Assembly (NCBI RefSeq): GCF_022965755.1
Contig: NZ_CP095187.1
Location: forward strand, 1 to 64,000
Direction: 5' to 3'
Origin: Pseudoxanthomonas sp. F37
GTDB taxonomy: Bacteria > Pseudomonadota > Gammaproteobacteria > Xanthomonadales > Xanthomonadaceae
DNA: 64,000 nt
Shown here: piece after piece, positions 23,817 to 32,407 of the stretch
Layout of the letters: each line of letters begins with the position of its first letter
Position numbering within the stretch: position 1 is the first letter of the stretch
The notes under the pieces: generated by a model
What the model saw: the letters and a program-made list of their open reading frames with translations, nothing else
Told to the model about the DNA's origin: nothing
The model's database searches: none
Program-made: the position numbers and the translations under genes

Positions 23817-25265
23817 AACCGCGCCTTGGCCCCTGATCGGCTTGCCACGCTGGTCGGCGAGTTTCCCCGCTCGCCCGCCTACCGGGGCCTGCGCCAGGCG
23901 CTGCAGGAGCTGATCGGCGACGGCCGCATCCCGCTGGGCACCCGCCTGCCCAGCGAACGCGCCGTCAGCGAAGCGCTCGGCGTGTCCAGGAACACCGTCA
24001 CCCGCGCCTATGCGGACCTGGTGGCCGCGGGCTTCGCCACCGCCCGGCAGGGCGCGGGCACCTTCGCCACCGTGCCGCTGGACCGCCGGCGCGCGCACGA
24101 CCACGCGCTGCACGCCATCGTCACGGCGCCCTCATCGGCTGGCGCCATCGACCTCAACTGCGCGGCCGGCGCCGCCACGCCCGGCGTCGCGGCTGCCTAC
24201 GCGCGTGCGCTGGAGGCGCTGCCCGCCTACCTGGCCAGCGACGGCTACCTGCCGTCGGGGCTGCCCGTGCTGCGCACCCGCGTCGCAGCGGCGTACGCGC
24301 AGCGCGGCCTGCCCACCACGCCCGAGCAGATCGTGATCACCTCCGGCGCGCTGTCGGCCATCGCGATCATCGCCCGCGCGCTGACCCGCCCGGGCGACCG
24401 CCTCATGATCGAGTCGCCGGTGTATTCGAATGCGATCGAAGCGCTGCGCCTGGGCGGCGCGCGCCTGGTCAGTGCGCCGATGGGCGACCCGCTGGGCGAG
24501 GAGGGCTGGGACCTTGCCGCCATCGAAGCGACATTGCGGCAGACCTCGCCGCGGCTGGCGTATCTCATCCCGGATTTCCAGAACCCCACCGGCTTCCTGA
24601 TGGGTGAAGCGCAACGCGCGCGCTATGCCGCAACGTTGCGCGCGACGCGCACCCTCGCCATCGTCGACGAAACCCTGCAGTCCACCTGCCTGTCCGACGC
24701 GCCGATGCCGGCACCGTTCGCCGCGTTCGCTGCCGATGCGTACACCATCGGCAGCGCGTCCAAGCTCTGCTGGGGCGGCCTGCGCGTGGGCTGGATCCGC
24801 GCACCCCGGGACGCCGTCGACCGCCTCATCGCCGCACGCGTGCAGATGGACCTGGGCAGCTCGCTGTTCGACCAGCTGGTGGTGGCGGAGATGCTGGCCG
24901 CCAACGACGCCCTCGCCGCGCGACGCGAGCAGCTGCGGCAGCGACGCGACGCACTGGCGCAGGCCTTGCGCCTGGATCTGCCCGACTGGCGCTTCCGCCT
25001 GCCCGAAGGCGGCCTGTCGCTGTGGGTACGCATGCCGCACGGCAGCGCCACCGCGCTGGCGGCGGACGTGGAACGCAGGGGCGTTTACCTTGCGCCGGGC
25101 CCGGTCTTCAGCGTGGAAGGCGGCAGCGACCAGTGGCTGCGCATTCCCTATGCCAAGCCCGAGGACATGCTGGTGCAGGCGGTGCGGGTGATGGCCGAAA
25201 CGTGGAATGCGCATCCCCGCGATGCACGCCACCACCGCGACGCGGTGAAACGCCTGATCGCGTGA
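23814..25265 (+). CDS. MocR/PdxR-type regulator (GntR HTH + aminotransferase domain)
   Basis: The 483-residue protein has an N-terminal winged helix of the GntR family (about 20-85: LPSERAVSEALGVSRNTVTRAYADL as split segments LPSERAVSEALGVSRN and TVTRAYADL) fused to a fold-type I aminotransferase domain (about 110-470). The PLP Lys lies in GSASKLCWGGLRVG (about 313-326) and PDFQNPTGFLMG (about 248-259) is the substrate/cofactor loop. MocR regulators sense PLP or amino-acid-derived ligands. It is divergent from YczE-PhzF and is the likely regulator of that pair. Confidence 0.92.
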   Translation: MNRALAPDRLATLVGEFPRSPAYRGLRQALQELIGDGRIPLGTRLPSERAVSEALGVSRNTVTRAYADLVAAGFATARQGAGTFATVPLDRRRAHDHALHAIVTAPSSAGAIDLNCAAGAATPGVAAAYARALEALPAYLASDGYLPSGLPVLRTRVAAAYAQRGLPTTPEQIVITSGALSAIAIIARALTRPGDRLMIESPVYSNAIEALRLGGARLVSAPMGDPLGEEGWDLAAIEATLRQTSPRLAYLIPDFQNPTGFLMGEAQRARYAATLRATRTLAIVDETLQSTCLSDAPMPAPFAAFAADAYTIGSASKLCWGGLRVGWIRAPRDAVDRLIAARVQMDLGSSLFDQLVVAEMLAANDALAARREQLRQRRDALAQALRLDLPDWRFRLPEGGLSLWVRMPHGSATALAADVERRGVYLAPGPVFSVEGGSDQWLRIPYAKPEDMLVQAVRVMAETWNAHPRDARHHRDAVKRLIA

Positions 25266-25269
25266 GGCG

Positions 25270-25740
25270 CTAGCCGTCGTCGGTGCGCTTGGCGACACGC
25301 CGCTCCAGCCATGCCAGCACCGACAGCACGGCGAACGTCAGCAGCGTCGCCAGCAACGCCAGCCAGCCATGGCCGAAGCCGACGGCCACGCCGATCACCG
25401 CCACCATCAGCAGCGACGCCGCCGTGGTGATGCCGGCGACCACGCGGCCGCGGTGGGCGATCATCGTGCCGGCGCCGATGAAGGCGACACCGGCGATCAC
25501 CGCTTCGACCAGCCTGAACGGATCGATCTGCACACGCTCGTCGCCCTCGTGCTGTGCCAGCGCCAGCATCATGTCGCCCATGCCGGTGAGCATGGCCGCC
25601 GCGCCGGCCACCAGCATGTGCGTGCGGAAGCCGGCGGGGCGGTCCTTCATCTCGCGCTCCAGCCCGATGGCGCCGCCCAGCAGCATCGCGAACGCGATGC
25701 GCCCGATCACCGGCGCCTGCGCTTCCCATCCGTCGAACAT
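25270..25740 (-). CDS. MgtC/SapB family membrane protein
   Basis: The 156-residue membrane protein has four to five TM helices. Hallmarks are the N-terminal RIAFAMLLGGAIGLEREMKDRPAGFRTHML region (given here as RIAFAMLLGGAIGLERE followed by RPAGFRTHMLV) and GVAFIGAGTMIAH. MgtC members help survival at low Mg2+ and inside hosts by acting on ATP synthase or membrane potential. This is the short form without the C-terminal ACT-like domain. The gene is convergent with the MocR gene, their stops being 4 bp apart. Confidence 0.88.
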   Translation of the reverse strand: MFDGWEAQAPVIGRIAFAMLLGGAIGLEREMKDRPAGFRTHMLVAGAAAMLTGMGDMMLALAQHEGDERVQIDPFRLVEAVIAGVAFIGAGTMIAHRGRVVAGITTAASLLMVAVIGVAVGFGHGWLALLATLLTFAVLSVLAWLERRVAKRTDDG

Positions 25741-25797
25741 GGCATGACCTCCTGCGCCGATACTTCCACCGGCGCGGTCAACGCGATGCGAAGGCGG

Positions 25798-26928
25798 TCA
25801 GGGTTCGCTTGGCGGAGTGCCGGTCAGCAGGGCGCGGTGGTCCGGGCTGCCCGGCAACCAACCGGCGGGCGGCTCGCCCGCAATGCCGTTGGCCTGCAGT
25901 TGATGGCGCATGGCGGCGAGTTCACCGTCGCGCAGGAAGACATCGACGTAATCGGCCGGCAGATGTCGCGCGGTCGCGGGTCGCTGGTACAGCTGCATGA
26001 CGTTCTCAAGCACCCAGGCAAACTGGCGCAGGCGTTCGCGCGCCGCCTCGCGCTCCACATCGCCGTCGGCCCACTGCACCAGCTGCGGCAGCGCGATGGC
26101 CGGCCCGATCATGATCGAGTCGTCGGCGGCCAGCAGCGTGTAGATCCGCTTGCAGGCGGTGCGTGCGTCGGCGGACAGCGCACCGACCTGGGCCCGGCAC
26201 CGCTGCGTGATCGGATGCAGGGTCGGGATGGCGATGGCCGCATTGATGGCCAACACCGTGGTGTCCGCCATGTCCTGCGGCGTGGCGGCCCGGCCGAGCC
26301 CGAGATCCTCGCCGATGGCGGCCGCCAGCGCGGGGTCCAGCGGCGGTGCCGGCACCTGCCGCAGGCTCGTGGCCATCAGCAGGCCGATGTCGTTGAAGCG
26401 AGCGCGGTAGTGGGTCGCCGCGGCGGCGGCCTGCCAGTACCGCTCGGCGGCAGCCATGTCCCTGCGTTCGACGGCGTCGTCGTACGCGGTGAGCAGGAGT
26501 TCGGCATTGCCCGGATCGGCCGCCATCAGGCGTTGCAGCAGCAGGCCGCGGTCGCAGCTGGCGCCGTTCGTCGCGCAGGCGTCCAGCAGCGCCCAGTCCA
26601 CCAGCGGATCGTCGCCCCTGGAGGCGGCGTGGGCGGCCTGGAGCCATGCGCGCGCCTGGGTGTCCGCGTCGTCGTCACTGCGTGGCCACAGCCAGCCGGC
26701 GACCAGCAGGTCACGCGGCGTGCCGCGCGCGGCGACGGTGCGCAGATGCGCTTCCACGTTGGCACGCCATGCGTCGTGCCAGGCCCGGCTGGCGGCCGCC
26801 AGCTGCGGATCGGATTCTACCCGGCCCGGCACCTCCGGTGGCGGACCCTCCTGCGCCGGAGCGGGCGATGGCGCCAGCACCGACGCCATCAACACCAGCC
26901 AGACGCCCACCTGCATTGTCATGCGCAT
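25798..26928 (-). CDS. Secreted hypothetical protein, helical repeats
   Basis: The 376-residue protein has a signal peptide (MTMQVGVWLVLMASVLAPSP region, cut near APA) and a mature part of Ala-rich helical pairs resembling TPR/Sel1-like solenoid repeats (for example NAELLLTAYDDAVERRDMAA). Cys pairs at CATNGASC and CRAQVG...C could form disulfides. The start at 26928 is supported by CAGGAGTGGGC just upstream. No function is known to me; the organisation suggests a periplasmic scaffold. It lies downstream of the AEC transporter gene on the same strand. Confidence 0.68.
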   Translation of the reverse strand: MRMTMQVGVWLVLMASVLAPSPAPAQEGPPPEVPGRVESDPQLAAASRAWHDAWRANVEAHLRTVAARGTPRDLLVAGWLWPRSDDDADTQARAWLQAAHAASRGDDPLVDWALLDACATNGASCDRGLLLQRLMAADPGNAELLLTAYDDAVERRDMAAAERYWQAAAAATHYRARFNDIGLLMATSLRQVPAPPLDPALAAAIGEDLGLGRAATPQDMADTTVLAINAAIAIPTLHPITQRCRAQVGALSADARTACKRIYTLLAADDSIMIGPAIALPQLVQWADGDVEREAARERLRQFAWVLENVMQLYQRPATARHLPADYVDVFLRDGELAAMRHQLQANGIAGEPPAGWLPGSPDHRALLTGTPPSEP

Positions 26929-26993
26929 TGCCCACTCCTGTCGGGAACTGCGACCACGTTCGCACGACCCGCGCACCGCGCGCCAGCGCACGG

Positions 26994-27911
26994 CTATGCG
27001 GCCAGGCGCCCCACCACCCACGCCCACATCGGCAGCGTCGCCAGCGACAGCAGGATGCCGTAGCCCACCAGCGCGGCGGCCAGGCGCGGGGCGAGCTGGT
27101 GCGAAATGGCCAGCGCGGCGGCCGTGATCATGGTCGGCATGGCCGACTCCAGCACATTGGCCTGCAGCATCTCGCCGGACATGCCGAAGGCCAGCGACAG
27201 CGGCAATGCCAGCGCCGGCATCACCAGCAGGCGCAACAGCAGGCCGACCGCCAGCGGCTTCACCTCCTCGCGCGGCAGTTTCAGCTGGATGGTCAGGCCC
27301 ACCGCCAGCATCACCAGCGGCAGCAGCGCATCGGCCAGCTTCTGCAGCGCGCCGCCGATCCACGCCGGGGGCTGCTCCGGCATCAGCGTCAGTCCGACCA
27401 GCAGGGCCCACACCGGCGGGAACTTCAGGATGCGCAGGCCGATCTCGCGCGCGGTGGGAGGCGCGTCACCGCCATAGCGCGCCAGCACGTACAGGCCGAA
27501 CGTGGACAGCAGGACGAAGGTGCCGAACTGGTCGTACACCACCGCGTACGGCAGCGCGTGTTCGCCCAGCAGCGCACGCACCATCGGGTAACCGATGAAG
27601 CTGCTGTTGCACAGGGCCACGCACAGCAGCAGCACCGCGTGCTCGTCGCGACGGAAGCCGAACAGGCGCGTGGCCAGGGCGACCAGGGCGATGGTGGCGG
27701 CGGTCAGCACCCAGGGCGTGACCACCACGCCCAGCAGCGAGGCGTCCACGTGCAGGCGCGGCACATAGGTCAGCACCGCGGCCGGCAGGCAGACATACAG
27801 CACCACCCGGTTGAGCACATCCGCCGCGTTGTCGGGAAACACCCGCAGGCGCGCGAACCCCATGCCCAGGGCCAGCATGGTCAGGATCAGGGCGAAGGCA
27901 TCGAATGCCAT
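26994..27911 (-). CDS. AEC-family transporter (auxin efflux carrier-like)
   Basis: The 305-residue protein has about ten TM helices in two inverted halves. AEC/BART features are the first helix ILTMLALGMGFARLRVFP, the central NSSFIGYPMVRALLG (about 109-123) and the second crossover region ESAMPTMITAAALA (about 267-280). Bacterial members export or import small organic acids such as malate or malonate. The open frame extends 30 codons upstream into repeat-like DNA; MAFDAFALIL at 27911 is the natural start. Confidence 0.88.
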   Translation of the reverse strand: MAFDAFALILTMLALGMGFARLRVFPDNAADVLNRVVLYVCLPAAVLTYVPRLHVDASLLGVVVTPWVLTAATIALVALATRLFGFRRDEHAVLLLCVALCNSSFIGYPMVRALLGEHALPYAVVYDQFGTFVLLSTFGLYVLARYGGDAPPTAREIGLRILKFPPVWALLVGLTLMPEQPPAWIGGALQKLADALLPLVMLAVGLTIQLKLPREEVKPLAVGLLLRLLVMPALALPLSLAFGMSGEMLQANVLESAMPTMITAAALAISHQLAPRLAAALVGYGILLSLATLPMWAWVVGRLAA

Positions 27912-27993
27912 GGTGCGGGGGGAACGGCGTGGGGCTGCGCAGGATCGCACACAGGGATACACCACGCTGCCGGACCATCGTCGTACGCGTCGT

Positions 27994-28080
27994 CCCGTCA
28001 TTCCGGCGCGAGCCGGAACCCGGCGACTTCATGCATCCGGAGGAGAGGCACGGGGTTCCGGCATGCGCCGGGATGACGGG
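27994..28080. repeat. REP-like paired inverted repeat
   Basis: Two 27-nt arms (27994-28020 and 28054-28080) are inverted copies with about 24/27 matches, beginning CCCGTCAT and ending GGAACC. Each arm is itself a palindrome around CCGG. The type is typical of intergenic REP/BIME-like repeats in Xanthomonadaceae. It lies between the divergent AEC transporter and alpha/beta hydrolase genes. Confidence 0.75.
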
Positions 28081-28102
28081 TCCGGGTCCCCCAGGGCTTA
28101 TC

Positions 28103-28771
28103 ATGGGCGGCATGACGAATCCCGCCTTTCCCGCCACGTCCGGCCCGATCACCCTGGCCGGCCCCGAGGGGCCGCTGGAAGCCCATATCGACTGGCCCGA
28201 GGAAGGCGAGCCCGTTGCGCCGGTCACCGCGGTGGTCTGCCACCCCCTGCCCACCGAGGGCGGCACCATGCACAACAAGGTGGTGGTGATGGCCGCGCGC
28301 AGCCTGCGCGAACTCGGCGCGGTGACGGTGCGCTTCAACTTCCGCGGCACCGGCGCCTCGGCCGGGATGTTCGACCATGGCGACGGCGAAGTGGACGACC
28401 TGCGCGCGGTCGTGGCCTGGGTGCGCGACCAGCGTCCCGGCACCCGGCTGTGGCTGGCGGGCTTCAGCTTCGGCGCCTACGTATCGCTGCGCGCCAGCGA
28501 TGGCCTGCAGCCGGATGCGCTGGTGTCGATCGCGCCCCCGGCCGGCCGCTGGGATTTCGCTTCCATCACGCCACCCACCTGCCCGTGGCTGGTGATCCAG
28601 GGCGAGGAAGACGAGATCGTCGAACCACAGGCCGTGTACGACTGGATCGACACGCTGAAACAGCCGCCCGAACTGATCCGCATGCCCGAGACCAGCCATT
28701 TCTTCCACCGCAAGCTGATGGACCTGCGCGGCGCCATCAAGCATGCGATGAAAGCCTACGTACCGGCGTGA
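28103..28771 (+). CDS. Alpha/beta hydrolase (dienelactone hydrolase-like)
   Basis: The 222-residue protein (219 if the ATG at 28112 is used) has VVCHPLPTEGGTMHNKVV (about 41-58, the CHPHP-like oxyanion region), RFNFRGTGASAG (about 75-86), the nucleophile elbow LAGFSFGAYV (about 117-126), the acid QGEEDEIVEP and the final His in PETSHFFHRK. This pattern is common among uncharacterised serine hydrolases in proteobacteria. AGGG spaced 6 nt before 28103 favours that start. It is the first gene of a hydrolase-zapE-sirtuin unit, its stop overlapping the zapE start (TGATG). Confidence 0.85.
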   Translation: MGGMTNPAFPATSGPITLAGPEGPLEAHIDWPEEGEPVAPVTAVVCHPLPTEGGTMHNKVVVMAARSLRELGAVTVRFNFRGTGASAGMFDHGDGEVDDLRAVVAWVRDQRPGTRLWLAGFSFGAYVSLRASDGLQPDALVSIAPPAGRWDFASITPPTCPWLVIQGEEDEIVEPQAVYDWIDTLKQPPELIRMPETSHFFHRKLMDLRGAIKHAMKAYVPA

Positions 28772-29922
28772 TGGTCGGCGAAGCAGGCACCACGGCGTCC
28801 ACGCCGTCGCAGGTCTACGCACGCGGCGCCTCGGAAGGCCAATGGCAGAACGACCCGGCGCAACATCCGGCGCTGGCCGAACTCGACCGCATCCATGCGG
28901 CGTTGCTGGCGGAGCCGCCCTCGCCCGGCCTGTTCGGCAGGCTGTTCGGCAAGCCACCGGAAACCGTCAAGGGCCTGTACTACTGGGGCGAGGTGGGACG
29001 CGGCAAGACCTTCCTGGTGGACCTGTTCTACGACACCCTGCCGTTGCCGACGTACTCGGTTTCGCAGAACAAGGCGCATGGCGAAGGCGGCGGCAAGTAC
29101 CGCACCCACTTCCACCGCTTCATGCGCGGCGTGCACGAGCGCCTGCGCCTGCACGCCGGCGAGAGCGATCCGCTGGCGAAGATCGTACGCGAAGTCCGCG
29201 GCAAGCTGCGCGTGCTGGTGCTGGACGAGTTCTTCGTCACCGACATCGGCGATGCGATGCTGCTGGCGCGCCTGCTGCAGCGCATGTTCGCCGAAGGCAT
29301 CACCCTGGTGACGACCTCCAACACCGCGCCGCAGAACCTGTACAAGGACGGCCTGCAGCGCGCGGGCTTCCTGCCGGCCATCGACCTGCTGCAGACGTAC
29401 TGCGTGGTGCTGCGCTCAGACGGGCAGGAAGACTACCGCCTGCGCGCGCTGACCCGCTCGCCGGTGTACCGGACGCCGCTGGACGGCGCGGCCGACGACT
29501 GGCTGGCGATGCGCTGGCGCGAACTCAGCGGCGGCGAAGGCGCGCACGGCGGCAACATCGAGATCGACAGCCGCAAGATCCCGGTGCGCGGCCGCGGCAA
29601 GAGCATCGCCTGGTTCGATTTCGCGGCGCTGTGCGAGGGCCCGCGCGGCACCACGGACTACATCGAGATCGCGCACGAGTTCAACACGGTGCTGCTGGGC
29701 GGCATCCCGCGCTTCGATGCCTTGAACGAAGACGCCGCGCGCCGCTTCGTCAACCTGATCGACGAACTGTATGACCGCCACGTCAACCTGGTCTGCACCG
29801 CGGCGGACGCCCCGACCGCGCTGTACGCCGGCACGCGCCTGCAGGGGGCGTTCGAGCGCACCGCCTCGCGCCTGATCGAGATGCAGAGCGCCGAGTACCT
29901 GGCCACGCCGCACAAGGCCTGA
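28771..29922 (+). CDS. zapE: Cell division protein ZapE (AFG1-like ATPase)
   Basis: The 383-residue AFG1/ZapE-family P-loop ATPase has Walker A GEVGRGKTFL (about 71-80), Walker B VLVLDEFFVTDI (about 149-160), sensor TTSNTAPQNLYKDGLQR (about 180-196) and the C-terminal family block LDELYDRHVNLVCTA. ZapE acts at the division septum as an ATPase that interacts with FtsZ. Length is typical. The ATG shares one base with the previous gene's stop, and the sirtuin gene follows after 4 bp. Confidence 0.93.
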   Translation: MVGEAGTTASTPSQVYARGASEGQWQNDPAQHPALAELDRIHAALLAEPPSPGLFGRLFGKPPETVKGLYYWGEVGRGKTFLVDLFYDTLPLPTYSVSQNKAHGEGGGKYRTHFHRFMRGVHERLRLHAGESDPLAKIVREVRGKLRVLVLDEFFVTDIGDAMLLARLLQRMFAEGITLVTTSNTAPQNLYKDGLQRAGFLPAIDLLQTYCVVLRSDGQEDYRLRALTRSPVYRTPLDGAADDWLAMRWRELSGGEGAHGGNIEIDSRKIPVRGRGKSIAWFDFAALCEGPRGTTDYIEIAHEFNTVLLGGIPRFDALNEDAARRFVNLIDELYDRHVNLVCTAADAPTALYAGTRLQGAFERTASRLIEMQSAEYLATPHKA

Positions 29923-29926
29923 GCGC

Positions 29927-30679
29927 GTGGACGCCCTGCCCGCCTCGGTCGACGATGCGCTGCGCAGGGCGATCGACAACGGCGGCCATGTCTGCGTGCT
30001 GACCGGCGCCGGCATGTCGGCCGAGAGCGGCATCCCCACCTTCCGGGGCACGCACGACAGCCTGTGGTCGCGCTTCGACCCCATGCGATTGGCGACCGCC
30101 GAGGCGTGGCGCGAGGATCCGGCGCTGGTCTGGGGCTGGTACCGCTGGCGCATGCAGCGGGTCCGCGATGCGCAACCGAACGCCGGCCACCGCGCACTGG
30201 CCGGGTTGGCGCGACGCGTGCCCCTGTCATTGCTCACCCAGAACGTCGACGACCTGCACGAGCGTGCCGGCAGTGTCGTCGACGCGCATGTGCACGGCAG
30301 CCTGTTCGCACTGCGCTGCTTCGCCTGCGGGCGCGCGCATGACGGTCCGCTCGAGGACTACGTGGACGGCGTGCAGCGGGTCGAACCGATGCGTTGCGCA
30401 GCCTGCGGCGACCGGGTGCGTCCGGGCGTGGTGTGGTTCGGCGAAGCCTTGCCGGAGGCTGCATGGGCATCCGCGGTGAGTGCCGCCGGGCGTTGCGCGT
30501 TGATGCTGGTGGTGGGCACATCGGGCCTGGTGTACCCGGCCGCCGGCCTGCCCGCGCTGGCCCGTCGCCACGGCGCCACGGTGGTGGAAATCAATCCGGA
30601 GCCGACCGCGCTGTCCGCGGAGGCGGACCATGTGTGGCGGGCGACCGCAGCGCAGGCGCTGCCGTTGCTGGTCGACTGA
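29927..30679 (+). CDS. Sirtuin NAD-dependent protein deacylase
   Basis: The 250-residue Sir2 protein begins at a GTG. NAD-binding GAGMSAESGIPTFRG (about 27-41), the catalytic TQNVDDLHERAG (about 103-114), HGS (about 124-126), and a Zn site from CFAC (about 134-137) and CAAC (about 160-163) are all present, followed by GTSGLVYPAAGLP. WYRWRM (about 69-74) provides the Tyr-x-x-Arg pair that in class III sirtuins (CobB/SIRT5) selects succinyl/malonyl-lysine. So it may remove acidic acyl groups as well as acetyl. It is co-transcribed with zapE. Confidence 0.92.
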   Translation: MDALPASVDDALRRAIDNGGHVCVLTGAGMSAESGIPTFRGTHDSLWSRFDPMRLATAEAWREDPALVWGWYRWRMQRVRDAQPNAGHRALAGLARRVPLSLLTQNVDDLHERAGSVVDAHVHGSLFALRCFACGRAHDGPLEDYVDGVQRVEPMRCAACGDRVRPGVVWFGEALPEAAWASAVSAAGRCALMLVVGTSGLVYPAAGLPALARRHGATVVEINPEPTALSAEADHVWRATAAQALPLLVD

Positions 30680-30744
30680 GGCGCAGGCAAGGGCTTCACG
30701 CGCGGCTTGTCAGACTGGGTGCGACCGTTGTGGAGGACAGCACC

Positions 30745-31416
30745 ATGAAGTCCATCATGCAGTTGCCACTGTGGCTTGCCCTTGCCGCCACGCTCCTCGC
30801 CGGCTGCGAACGCGCGCCTAAGCAAGAAGAGGTGGAGGCCGCCGCGCAGACCGCGACCCGCATCGCCGATCCGGTGCCGCCGGCGACGGGACGCGAAGCG
30901 CCTCAGTTCCACTTTTCCGACGACGAGACCGGCATCGCACTGGCACCGACGCCGGGCTTCGCGCTGCGCCGCGACTTCACGCGCGACTATCTGTCCGACG
31001 GCGCCTGGAAGACCTTCGCCGCCCCCGACGTGCGCGGCGAACCGCTGGTCGCGCTGGTGCTGGACGGTTCGGACAAGATCACCGCGGCCGAGCTGCGCAT
31101 CGGCACCAGCACCGACAGCCATGCCGTGGTGACCTGCCTGGATCCGCCTGAGGACGCGACCACCGGTGCACCGGACGAGATCCGCATCGACGGCCAGCCG
31201 TTCCGCCACTTCCGCGTCGCTGATGCGGCGATGAGTCACTACCGGTCGGTCGATGCCTACCGGTCGGTGGGCAACGGGCGGTGCATCGCCATCGACCTGC
31301 TGGTCGCCGGTACGCGCCCCGAGGTCTACGACCCGCCCGCGACGCCACCGTTCGATGAAGCGACGGCACGCGCGCGGCTGCAGGACGCATTGGGCGCGGT
31401 GCGGATCATCCGCTGA
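30745..31416 (+). CDS. Hypothetical lipoprotein
   Basis: The 223-residue protein starts after a strong ribosome site (GGAGGACA) and has a lipoprotein signal with lipobox LLAGC (Cys about residue 21). The mature part (about 45-220) has no recognised domain; it contains ETGIALAPTPGFALRRDFTR and two Cys near 129 and 178. It appears monocistronic and is probably an envelope protein. No function can be assigned. Confidence 0.75.
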   Translation: MKSIMQLPLWLALAATLLAGCERAPKQEEVEAAAQTATRIADPVPPATGREAPQFHFSDDETGIALAPTPGFALRRDFTRDYLSDGAWKTFAAPDVRGEPLVALVLDGSDKITAAELRIGTSTDSHAVVTCLDPPEDATTGAPDEIRIDGQPFRHFRVADAAMSHYRSVDAYRSVGNGRCIAIDLLVAGTRPEVYDPPATPPFDEATARARLQDALGAVRIIR

Positions 31417-31473
31417 CGCAACGCTCAATGCCCTTCACCCCATTTCACGGGGAGAGGAGAACTCTGGTCAGGA

Positions 31474-32385
31474 CTATTGCAACCGGCGCTGCACGAACGC
31501 GTCCACCGACGTGGTGTAGGCGGACGGCGCACCCAGCAGGTGATTCACCTCGCCATGCGAGAGGTCTTCCGGCAGCACCTCCATCGCCACCCCCAGCGTC
31601 TTGGCCTTCTCCACCATCGCGCGACCCTGTGGGCAGGCGTCCTGGCGGCGCGAGGAGCAGACGAACAGCATCGGCACCGCATCGCGGGTGAGCTGGTGGT
31701 AAGGCGAGGCGGCGATCCAGTCGGCCGGATTCCTGCCGAACGCCGCGTCGTAGATGCGCCGCAGCGGGGGATTCTTCATGGTCAGCGGGACATCCAGCGC
31801 GCCGCTGTCCAGCGAGACCACGCCGCGCGGACGGGTGGCGCCCGCCTCGCGCCACAGGGTGGACGAGGCGCCGACCAGGGCGGCCAGGTGCGCGCCCGCG
31901 GAGTGGCCCATCAGCAGCACGTTCGCGGGATCGGCGTTCCACGATGGCGCGCGCTTCTGCACGTCGGCCAGCGCGCGCGCCACGTCGCGGGCCTGGTCGA
32001 TGGGCGCGGTGTCCGGCCGCATGCGGTAGTTGACCGATACCAGCACGTAGCCCTTCGGCAGCCAGTACGCGGCCTTGTTCTCCACCACGCCCGGATTGTC
32101 CTTGTTGCCGTTGGCCCAGCCGCCGCCGTGCACGAACAGGATCACCGGCGCGCGCTGCGGCTGCGCCGGCAGGTAGACGTCGTAGCGCTGGCGCGGGTCG
32201 TCTCCGTAGGCGACATCGCGCAGCGCACGGGCGCCGGCCGGCAACGCCGGCGGGTGCGCGGCCGGCTGGCGCGAGGCGTCGCGCGCCTGCTGCAGGCGTT
32301 CGCGGAAGGTCTGCGCGGCCAGCGGCGGCAGCGCAGCGGTCAGGACGCAGGCCAGCAGGCCCGCACGGAACAGCATCGTCTTCAT
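31474..32385 (-). CDS. Secreted alpha/beta hydrolase (HSL/carboxylesterase-like)
   Basis: The 303-residue protein has a signal peptide (cut after PLAAQ region, about residue 25). The oxyanion-hole motif is FVHGGGWANGNKD (about 84-96), the nucleophile elbow GHSAGAHLAALVG (about 157-169), and the His is in LSHGEVNHLLG. The Asp is probably in the FVCSSRRQD-region strand. HGGGW plus GHSAG places it near the hormone-sensitive lipase / kynurenine formamidase-like esterases. It lies 22 bp downstream of the sensor kinase gene on the same strand, so it may share regulation with the two-component system. Confidence 0.85.
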   Translation of the reverse strand: MKTMLFRAGLLACVLTAALPPLAAQTFRERLQQARDASRQPAAHPPALPAGARALRDVAYGDDPRQRYDVYLPAQPQRAPVILFVHGGGWANGNKDNPGVVENKAAYWLPKGYVLVSVNYRMRPDTAPIDQARDVARALADVQKRAPSWNADPANVLLMGHSAGAHLAALVGASSTLWREAGATRPRGVVSLDSGALDVPLTMKNPPLRRIYDAAFGRNPADWIAASPYHQLTRDAVPMLFVCSSRRQDACPQGRAMVEKAKTLGVAMEVLPEDLSHGEVNHLLGAPSAYTTSVDAFVQRRLQ

Positions 32386-32407
32386 CGCATCACCTCGGGA
32401 GGGGAGA

